Shown here one piece after another: positions 55,301-64,000 of a DNA stretch of 64,000 bases. The DNA is from Lineus longissimus (lineage: Eukaryota > Nemertea > Pilidiophora > Heteronemertea > Lineidae): contig NC_088323.1 of NCBI RefSeq assembly GCF_910592395.1, positions 14,803,501-14,867,500 on the forward strand, read 5' to 3'. The position numbers and the translations under genes were made by a program. The notes below the pieces were generated by a model. It saw nothing but the letters and a program-made list of their open reading frames with translations. It was not told the origin of the DNA and did no database searches. Every line of letters starts with the position of its first letter. The first letter of the stretch is position 1.

Positions 55301-58300
55301 GCATATGTGGACAAACTTACTCTCAACTCGGCTCTATAAGACCAGGTTGATAATACCACCCAATACCATATTTATGATGTTTATTCATAGGGATATTCAT
55401 CCAAGTTAGGGGTGTTAGGCCTATAAAAATTCTCCTCGGACCTCATTGGTTGGAATCGTGATTTTGGCTAATCCTACTTATATGATTAGCATGTAATAGG
55501 CGGGCCAGAAATATATGATCTGGTCTTATAAAGCCGAGTTGAGAGTATATGTAGCCAAACACGTATGCATACGTGGCCAAACACATGCATACGTGGCCAA
55601 ACACATATGCATACGTGGCCAAACACATATGCATCAAGGCCAAACACATATGCATACGTGGCCAAACACATATGCATCAAGGCCAAACACATATGCATAT
55701 GTGGCCAAACACATATGCATCTGTGGCCAAACACATATGCATCACGGCCAAACACATATGCATACGTGGCCAAACACATATGCATATGTGGCCAAACACA
55801 TATGCATACGTGGCCAAACACATGTGCATATGTGGCCAAACACATCTGCATATGTGGCCAAACACATCTGCATATGTGGCCAAACACATATGCATACGTG
55901 GCCAAACACATATGCATGCATGGCCAAACACATATGCATACATGTCCAAACACGTATGCATACATGGCAAAACACATATATATACATGTAACACAACCAG
56001 TCCCTTGATGGTCAAACATGTACAGGTCCTTTTCACACTGGTTCTTCGGCGATTCGATTGTTTTCGAGTGGAGAGTTGTTTTGGTGAAAGCCACCGATGG
56101 CGCCAAAGTAATAAGGCAGGTTTCTCTAAGATTGGATAAGTAGGTCGCAAGTACCGGTCTTGTTTAAAGTCCGACACTGGACATTTCTCTGTTTTGATTA
56201 TTTCAGGGAGTACCGGTGGAAGAGATTACGCGATACTTCCAACAGGGTGTCCGGCTGTGTATCGATGAGTTGGATTCAATTGCGATCCAAATTGAGGCAG
56301 CCCCATCTTTTGTCAGCCGCGAGTATCGCCATCGCCAACAGGCCAAAGCTGAATGTCACAAATCTCGCTCAAGTCATCCTGATCCTGTTTGTAATCTTGC
56401 AAATTTGACAATGTTCCAACGACAAGAAAACGATAGAATACTCCGATCTACAGAACGAACCCAAAGCAATGTTGAAGAACCCTCAAATCATGCTCTCTCA
56501 AAAAGCAAGGAAATTGGTTCCAGTAATGCCTCAATTTTCCTTGGCAACCAGGTCAACCCGTTTGGTTACGATACAACACAGTGTGTTGCCATGTGTCCAA
56601 TTGAAAACAAGTTTGCAAAAGCGCAGAACTGTGAAAGTATTTTGAAAACTGATCATGATTCTGATAGGCCAGAAACCGATGTTTGGCGACAAAGTGGTCT
56701 GAGTGATAGGTCTGTGTTGGGTGACGGGACGAACGAAGGCTACTCGTCCAGTATGAAGGAAGCAGCTCTCTCATTTTGCCTTGATGGTTTAGACTGTGAC
56801 GGGGCTCTGCCCATCATGTGTGGTGATGCAGGGGACTTTTTGCATTTATCTCCTAATCGTTGCGACATTGCCCAAACTGATTCGAAAACATCTGGAGATC
56901 TAAATTCTGTCGAGTTGCAGAATATCCGAGACCAGGATTCTGGTGTCGGCGTAAATGATTCGGACGATGTATCTTGGTACTTTGATAGCGCAACTGAGGC
57001 CGACGGTTCCATAATTGACAACGATTTCTACGCTGCAATGGCCAATATCTCTCGGGTCTTTAGTACGATTGGTGGGGGCTTGAACGGCTCACGGGCAACA
57101 ATGGAAGCCATGTTTCCAATATCTAGAGCACCAGTCAGAGGTCAAGGTCAGAATGGTTTCCAAATAGGTCAAGGTGAAAGTGGTGTTCAACTTGAAGGTC
57201 ATGGTCACAGTGTCATTCCAGCTGGAGATCAAGGTCATAATGATGCCAATGTGAGAAGTTCTAATCAGATTGATGTTGTGTCGCATAACCATAGTTTGAA
57301 TTCGAAGGTGAAGGGTGAAGGTCAGTGTGACATTGAGATGAGTGGTCAAGGTCAAAATGATGTAAAAGGTCAAACTGGTGATGAAATCAACTTCAATGAC
57401 TGTGCAGGAGAAGAAAACAGTGCTACAGCAAATGATGACATGTCTTGGTATTTTGACCAATCAGAAATGCCAATATCTCGTCCATCCATGGCCGCATCTT
57501 CGGGCATAGATTCAATTTGTCAAGAAGATCAAATTCCCACGTTTCAACCATCCGAGACAAAGCGTCCGTCGCAAACAGGTCTAACTTCTCCTTACAGTAG
57601 TCTTAAAGAAAATTGTCATGACGTTGATTTTGAAGATTGCTTTGCACAAGTAGAAGAGTCTAAAATTTTACTCTCTGGTGTCAAAACAGATGATGATGAT
57701 GATGATGATGATGATGAATTTGGTGCATGTTTTGAGGGGGTGAAATTCTTGGAGAGGGCAACTGAGGATAACCGAAGGACTTGTGCTGCACGTGATTCAA
57801 ATACAGGTGCAAATAATCTAAATGTTGCCAAGGCAGATGACATCGATGAAGAATTTGATGCCTGTTTTGAGGGTGTGAAATTCTTTGATAGGGCAACTAA
57901 GGCTGAGACGAGGACAGATGCAAATTTTCTTTCAAAGAAATATGCAAATGATTCAAATGTAAACAATGAAGTTGACGTCTGCTTGGGATCAATCAAGACG
58001 TCTGTGTGTCCAACTTGTCCCGGTGTGTTTACAACTGAAGATTGTGCGTCTGCAGGGCTGTGTTCATTTGGGAAGAATAATTGGCAACAAAATTTCGATT
58101 CAAGTGTTATGATTGAAAATCGAGAATTGAAAGATGTTGATTCTTCTAAGAGTAGTTTTGAAACTCTCCTCGGTGCTAAAATTAAAGAAAAAAACTCTGG
58201 ATTTAGAAATAGAATTCAAAACTCCTGCCGGCATTTCAAAACATTCGAAACATCCATTCAAGAAATGGAGAGGAACACCAATGTGTCTGAGTCGACTTCT

Positions 58301-61300
58301 GACTCTGTTACCGAATTATCAAAAACTGAGTTTGAGAAATCTCAAAGTGAGTTACTTGAATCTCAAGATGAGAGCGTTAAATCTCAAAATGCGACATTTG
58401 GGACTAAGTTCGATGCAGAAGCTGTTGATTTTGAAAATGTCCTGGCGGGAAAACTTGCAGAAAAGAAAAAATCCTTTGAAAAGAGTGTTCGAAATTCGTG
58501 CAGACATTTTAAATCTTTTGAAACATCTGTGCAATCAATGAACAAAAGTTTATCCTCTGTTCAAGAATTGGAAAAGTCCGCTCGGGGAAATTTAGCTTCA
58601 ACTGGCGAATCTTTAGCTTCAGATGTGCTCCAGATTATGGATTCTGATGATGTATCATGGTATTTTGATTCTGCTCAGGGTCCAAGAAAAAATGCAGAAA
58701 ATATTGAATGTTTTCAGACAAGTGCCGTTAAGAGCAACCAGCATTTGTCAAAATCGAAGGCGTTTAACAAATCGTGTGCAGAATCAAAAACTGTAAGAAA
58801 AACAGACAGTATTGAGGAGGATTTTCAAATATCGTCGCCAGGCAATCGCGAAATTAGGCCCCAGGATTGGTCCACGGGATTGATGGAGGAAAATTGCAAA
58901 AAGGGACTTAGTGTTGAGAAAATTGGCGAAAAGGGACTTAATGTTGAGAAAATAGGTGAAAAGGGACTTAGTGTTGAGAAAATTGGTGAAAAGGGACTCA
59001 AGGTTGAGAAAATAGGTGAAAAGGGACTTAGTGTTGAGAAATACAGGTGTTGCCAAGAAGTGAATGAAATTCTGGACTCCCTCTGTGAAGGACTTGGCCA
59101 TGGTGACCCCATCGGAATGGGCCTGGCTGTGGAGGTCTACAGGAGACAACTGGACCAAGAGGTCAGTGAAGCCGAACGCTTTCCAAGGTAAGGAAACATG
59201 ATATTTATCACGGTTCAGGGTGCTGGTATGATGGTCCCAGTGCATGGTCAGGCAAGGGATATTGAAGGATTATTTGCAACACTTTATATTCAGCAGTACC
59301 TGTACCTTTCAAACGCAGATACTTTTCCACCAAAGATTTGAAGTAGATTCTGAAGGCCTTTTAAATTTATCCTACACGTTTTTGCATCTATTACAGATGG
59401 CAGCACTAAAAGGATATGTGAAGCCAAAGAAGAAAAAGTTGGACCAGCCTTTCCTACATTAACCATTTACGTCATGATGACGTCATGATGACATCATGAT
59501 GACGTCACAGATAATTTTAAACATGTCTATCTTGTTCAGAAGTATCCTATTCCTATCTATTGGTAATACATTTATGGGGTATAAATCCAACCATTAAAAA
59601 GTTTCTAGTACATTGATATTTCAGGGCGCGGTCATTTTTAATTTATGCTAATCAACCCCTTTCCCGTGGTCAGAAATTGGGAGACTTTTTTTCTGGGGTT
59701 CACTGTGACCCCCGAATACACTTAAAACAATAAAACCTTTTGTTGCTATTTTTTGGGGTAAAACCATATATTGACCCGCCTAATCTGTGTTTCAACACTT
59801 CTTCTTTCTCCTCGGAGCAGTCGTGCCCCTCATCCATGCCAATCTCCCCTCTTGGCCTGGCTATTGCTATTGCCAGAGAGCTTTTATCCTGCATTTCAAG
59901 CTCAATAATGGACCAGACCATCACATCTGTGACACTGGCTCCCATTGCGGCCAGGCGGGCTGGATTTCCCACCACTATTGGCCCTCTCATTTACCCAGGC
60001 ATGCTCTAACTGACGCTGAAAGGGTGGATGTCGTCCTGGGTGCCGACAAATGGTACCCAGGTTCGAGATCGACTGGACAATAAGCACCCTGGGTGCCATT
60101 ACACTAGACAAACAGCACCCAGCTTCTTTTTGCCTGGGTTACGGATCTTAGGGACGAGGACGTTTCTTGCAATCTCGTTTTATCTCGCGCTGTGGTACTT
60201 GTGGCATTAGTTGTGGGCGAAATAAAAAGAACAGATAAACAGAAAAAAAGGCGTTTAGGCCTAAATGTCTTTGAAAGCACATTTCGGATGATTTATTCAG
60301 AAAATGTATATAGGAGGGATATATCCGAAATGTGCTTTCAAAGACCTATAGGCCTAAACACGTTTTTTTCTGTTTATCTGTTCTTTTTATTTCGAGCACT
60401 GCTAATGCCGCAAGTACCACGGCGCGAGATAAAACGAGATTGCAAGAAACGTCGTCCCTAAGATCCGTAAGCCAGGCAAAAAGAAGCTGGGTGCTGTTTG
60501 TCTAGTGTAATGGCACCCAGGGTGCTTATTGTCCAGTCGATCTCGAACCTGGGTACCATTTGTCGGCACCCAGGACGACATCCACCCTTTCAGCCTAACC
60601 GACCCTACTGTACATCAAACACGCTAAAACAAGCAATAAACTAGCGTCCCAGCTCAAGGGAATAAAAATATCACTGAGATCGACCTGTCGGTCGTTGGGA
60701 AAAAACTTTATTTCAAAATGACCGACTGGTCGGTCACCGGGATTCTATAGGTTAATAGCCCTGGGGTAACAATACGACAGTTGCCACATGTTATAAGAAT
60801 AGGAGAGAAACCTTAAACCTTTGGTTATTATTTGTCCTATGACCTACGTTTGATACTCAGATACGTATTATGTTGAAAACACCCTTTTCCATGCAGGTTT
60901 GATCTCAACAAGGTACACACATGTCACGTCCCATCCATAGGCCTCAAGGACCCTGCCATTGTGTCAGGATTTGGTTTGGAGGTGGACGTTTTACAGCTGA
61001 CAGCCCTGCAGAAACAGGCACGACATTGGGTCATCGTAAGTTTAAAGCACACTTCATCCGTCATGGGTTTGACTTATTGAAGGATTGCCACTGTTTGGGA
61101 TTTTAACGGCTTTTGCATCTAACTTTACTACTTACAGTATAACCTCTCTATTAAGGACACCCTTGGGGTTGACTAGTTCTGTCTTTATTAGAGAGGTATC
61201 CTGTTTAAAAGGGAATACGTGTCTGAATGTCAGTACAGTAGAACCTCTCTATTATGAACACCCTCTGGACTAACAAGTGCTGTCCTGAATTATAGAGAGG

Positions 61301-63541
61301 TGTCCTGATTAGAGAGGTCAAATTGAATGGAAAGACCCAATTTGGGACCAAAAGTAGAGAGGGTGTCCTTAATAGAGAGGTGTCCGCTAAGGGAGGTTCT
61401 ACTGTACTTGAGCTTAACATATTGGTTTGAGCAATCAGAAGTGCGAGGGACTTTCGCCAATGTCTTCTGTCAGCGCGGCTTCCATCAAGTCTACACCAAG
61501 ACCAGCAGCCGTACCATCTGACTTTTGCGTCTGGAAACCTCTTCACCTCCTTGCTTTGTTTAAGGAATTAATACCGAGCTGGCGGTCATTGGTTGTATAA
61601 TCAAGACCGCTCGGGTAGACCGAAAAATGCAGTCCAAAACCCGAGGCGCTTCGCCGAGGGTTTTGGACGTAATTTGAGGTTTCAAAATTTCAAAATGAGG
61701 TTTCAAAATTAAACAAATTAAATACGATTTGAAAGGTATATATGTTCCGTTTTCGTCAAAGAATGATCCAGCCTGGTGTCCGGAACTCCGCCATATTGTT
61801 GCTTGTGAAGATGATGTCACGCAGCAAGGGAATTCCCAGTCTGCTAGCTCGATTTCTACCATTTCCTCGTCTTTGACCTCTTCTGAATCCTGACTGACGA
61901 CCTCGAAAGAGTCCTCGGGTATCCTCCCTACTTCACAAATCCCAATATCAGGGAATACTTCAAAATCTCGTGTTCTTGACATTGTTTTGTGGGGCCGAGT
62001 CGTTGCTTCTTGGTGAAAATAATTCGTCTGCTAAAATTCAGAATTTTATACCTACCCAGGCGGTCATTGGTTACGATACCAAGACCGCTCCGATCAAACG
62101 AGGTGTAATGTATTTTGTATTAGAAACAATGATATACTGTGACTAAGGCCTTTTAGAATTCCACCTCCAGATGATCAACGGTGATCTGACACCTTCATCC
62201 AGACACCAAGGATACAATGCAAGGCAAAAGACCTCACAAGTGGCTGAGTCGGGTCAAGAATCTGGAGATACTTGGCTGACCAAGACCTTGTCAATTATTC
62301 AAAAGGTAAGTCTCTAAAGCATCCGCAAACATGAGATATTTGTTGCAGCGACTTGCGATAATTATTGCATAAGATAAAAATCTCTCATCTGCGAGGGTTC
62401 TCACAGACGCTGCATCCTGCTATAGATATCAAACCCAGTGTGTTTGAAGGTTTAACTTGCAGACAAGAGAACGTTTTACCGCCTATTGCAGTGACAATTA
62501 TCACAAGTCACATCGATGAAAATGATATGTTTGCGGGGTGCTTAAAGGAACTGTTCACAATTATCAAATATCATACTGGTGTACAAAGTAAACCATTTTA
62601 GAGCTGCCTCTTATGAGTGTTGGAATCAAAATGTTGATTTAAAAACATAGGCAACCCATTCATATAAAAATCTCTAAAAGCATGGAATCATTTCTCTTTC
62701 AGTTAAAGTGATACTATGATGTGATTTACAACATTGCGGAAATACGTCCGTTTTTAATTGTTGATCACAACTGTAAAGCTCAAATTTTCCATTTTTGATT
62801 AGATTTATTATAAAATCGCTGAATGTAAACCACCGCGACCGCGAAAATGTTCATGTTGTGACGTCATCAACGAAAACGTCGTCGGCGAAGCGCAATTTCA
62901 ACGGCATCGAAGCATGCTGTCCGGGTGGGATTAAACCATCAATTTCTCGAAAATGTGCATTTCGATTCGAAAACCTTACCGATTGATGAGAAAGTGACGT
63001 AGTCATTTGTCTAAAACAGCTAAAACATTATATGGTGAAATTTGACATGAGTTACTGCCTATGTCTGCTCCTTTCAGTTGAATATCAACACCATGTTCAT
63101 TGAATGCTCCTTTACTTCCTTTGTGCATATTTTGGTTCCTTTCAGTTGAATATCCACACCATTCTCGTCAAAGGTGTTTCCGACCCTGATCTACTCTCCT
63201 GCCTCTCTCAAGATATCGCCATCCTCAAGAACATCCCCTAAAAGATCCTTCCACAACTCCTCCCTAAAAGATCCACCAAAAACTCTTTGTTCCTTTCAGT
63301 CTAATGTTAACACCATTCTCATGTAAAGCTCCTTTACGACTCCTTCCTTTATGCAAATTTGTCTTCCTTTCAGTTGAATATCAACACCATTCTCGTCAAA
63401 GGTTCCTCCAACCCTGATCTACTTTCCATCTGCCTCTCCCGTGATATTGCCATCCTCGACCATACCCCCTACAAGATCCTCCATGCAATTTCCATGGCAA
63501 CCAACACAGAGCCATTAAGTTACATCACAGATGCTACAAAG
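52350..63541 (+). CDS. BBS12: Bardet-Biedl syndrome 12 protein, chaperonin-like (5' part; 3' end off window)
   Basis: Group II chaperonin-related protein; with MKKS and BBS10 it helps assemble the BBSome for ciliary traffic. Exons: 52350-52401, 52807-52843, 54012-54090, 54738-54863, 56207-59187, 60897-61035, 62171-62305, 63374-63541; all GT-AG and in phase. Matches to human BBS12 are collinear: IRDEEGHCFSNCVDQIL, LLQATARAHHATYSS, GVPVEEITRYFQQGVRLC, LCEGLGHGDPIGMGLAVE, FDLNKVHTCHVPSIG, NGDLTPSSRHQGYN and NTILVKGSSNPDLLS. The chaperonin ATPase GDGTT motif is replaced by YSSCSKTLL, as expected for BBS12. Exon 5 is 2981 bp: only its first ~30 and last ~35 residues are conserved, and the rest is an expanded, repeat-bearing insert with poly-Asp. 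The start ATG is preceded by a six-codon upstream ORF. Remaining chaperonin exons lie right of the window. Confidence 0.92.
53282..53522 (-). mobile_element. tRNA-derived SINE, copy 2
   Basis: Same family as 45890-46131: identical head with box A and B, body with GTCACGGAATTGCGCTATAT and an ATTATTATTAT tail. It lies in BBS12 intron 2. Confidence 0.92.
55150..55985. repeat. 22-bp palindromic satellite in two inverted arrays
   Basis: Units ACACATATGCATACGTGGCC and AA in 55550-55985, with a shorter array at 55150-55330. Next to them CTCAACTCGGCTCTATAAGA (55321) is inverted at 55524-55548, so the whole is a foldback. BBS12 intron 4. Confidence 0.92.
59464..59512. promoter_or_regulatory. Clustered CRE-like palindromes
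   Basis: TTACGTCATGATGACGTCAT followed by two further TGACGTCA/TGACATCA motifs, just inside BBS12 intron 5. ATF/CREB-type sites in appearance; may be only a short tandem repeat. Confidence 0.35.
60015..60594. mobile_element. 580-bp near-perfect palindrome with 9-bp target duplication
   Basis: Arms of about 280 bp (from GCTGAAAGGGTGGATGTCGT) are inverted copies with few mismatches. Flanks CTAACTGAC (60006-60014) and CTAACCGAC (60595-60603) differ at one base. A 9-bp duplication suggests a Mutator-like or foldback element. BBS12 intron 5. Confidence 0.88.
61233..61409. mobile_element. CAGTAGAACCTC-family MITE (with partial copy at 61136)
   Basis: Full palindromic copy CAGTAGAACCTCTCTATTAT to GGGAGGTTCTACTGTA, directly after a truncated copy at 61136-61206. 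BBS12 intron 6. Confidence 0.88.
61560..61982 (-). other. Uncharacterised 140-codon ORF between repeated hairpins
   Basis: Frame reads MSRTRDFEVFPDIGICEVGR, an acidic middle (SEEVKDEEMVEIELADW) and GEAPRVLDCIF. It is bracketed by two copies of GCGGTCATTGGTT plus CAAGACCGCTC (61573-61612, 62051-62090), each an imperfect hairpin. It may be a small mobile element carried in BBS12 intron 6. No family recognised. Confidence 0.4.
62707..63056. mobile_element. TTAA-flanked MITE family 2, copy in BBS12 intron 7
   Basis: Starts AGTGATACTATGATG after TTAA, ends GAGTTAC; the right TTAA is lost. It has an extra ~25-bp insert near 62880. Confidence 0.85.
63146..63250 (+). pseudogene. Decayed duplicate of BBS12 exon 8
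   Basis: After a good acceptor (TTTCAG) it reads LNIHTILVKG, DPDLLS and DIAIL, like the true exon at 63374. One codon is missing and a TAA (63239-63241) stands where the true exon has the Tyr of PYKIL. Shorter copies of the same exon start follow acceptors at 63078 and 63300. The intact exon 8 is the only one with an open frame and donor. Confidence 0.85.
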
Positions 63542-63649
63542 GTATGGAAATTCTCCTGAAAAGTTGCAAGCCTGAATTCTTTCAGCATGACTGCTTCTCG
63601 CCTTCTGTTTTGGCTCGTTATTTCATGCTGTACCGTAAATGCGACTTTA

Positions 63650-64000
63650 GTCGTAGTTCCACCTATCATAAAACCCCGTGTTTTTTCAAGACCCGTGTCT
63701 TCGCCGTGTGTCAAAAAACCCGGGGCGCACTTACACCTTTCAGTGGTGTTAGATAATGGTTAATAGCCCCGGCGACAGGTGCGCTGTAGGTAGGGAGCTC
63801 TCCTGTGTTTCTTTCCCGTTGGAGGGGGCGCAATATTGACGCAACTACACCGCGCCATCTGTCGCCAGATCTTAGAACTTGCAATTGCCGTGTCTATTCA
63901 GATTCCACCTATCAAAAAACCCGTGTTGAACACGGGTCTAAATTAGCCCCCGATTAGCCCCATCGAGCTCGATGGGGCTAACAGACACGGGGATTTGACA
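63650..64000. mobile_element. MITE with GTCGTAGTTCCAC termini, copy 2 (cut by window edge)
   Basis: Same as 17831-18267 at high identity; its right end lies beyond 64000. BBS12 intron 8. Confidence 0.9.

Noticed and set aside
55486-56177. Cys/His/Trp-rich ORFs on both strands
   Set aside because: Products of the 22-bp palindromic satellite CATATGCATATG; no start context or homology.
57616-57996. Minus-strand Ser-rich ORF
   Set aside because: Shadow of BBS12 exon 5 poly-Asp and acidic coding sequence.

Overview
The window is from the nuclear genome of an animal, most likely a marine invertebrate bilaterian. Genes are split into many short exons with GT-AG introns of about 0.1-7 kb. The four recognisable genes are animal genes. 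The intervening DNA is packed with minisatellites, short inverted-repeat elements (MITEs), tRNA-derived SINEs and LINE fragments. I cannot name the species from sequence alone.

Gene layout from left to right. (1) 991-7121, minus: 5' part of a MAP3K20/ZAK-type kinase (kinase domain, leucine zipper, start of SAM domain); its 3' part lies beyond the left edge. (2) 10327-15399, plus: CMPK2, a mitochondrial UMP-CMP kinase 2 of five coding exons, with an apparent one-base frameshift in exon 4. (3) 19671-52063, minus: a nearly complete 20-exon GTF3C4 (TFIIIC90) gene, a WD-repeat plus zinc-binding subunit of the RNA polymerase III initiation factor TFIIIC. I assembled it exon by exon from homology, splice sites and matching codon phase. 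(4) 52350-63541, plus: first eight exons of BBS12, a chaperonin-like Bardet-Biedl protein; the rest lies beyond the right edge. ZAK/CMPK2 and GTF3C4/BBS12 are head-to-head pairs and CMPK2/GTF3C4 are tail-to-tail. The GTF3C4 and BBS12 start codons are only 286 bp apart, so they probably share a bidirectional promoter. I see no common pathway: the four genes act in stress signalling, mitochondrial nucleotide supply, Pol III transcription and cilium assembly.

Repeat content. Many introns carry a tandem array, and several arrays were built from the edge of a neighbouring exon, so they contain decoy splice sites: ZAK exon 7 donor, GTF3C4 exon 11 donor, GTF3C4 exon 16 acceptor, and copies of the BBS12 exon 8 start. 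A copy of GTF3C4 exon 5 sits in antisense inside CMPK2 intron 1. Many MITE families are present, several with visible target duplications (TTAA, TA, 8 bp, 9 bp) and nested insertions. One TTAA insertion is shown directly by an unoccupied paralogous site.

The most unusual protein feature is the roughly 990-residue exon 5 of BBS12. It replaces a short loop of the human protein with a long, acidic, low-complexity insert that repeats short motifs such as DDVSWYFD.
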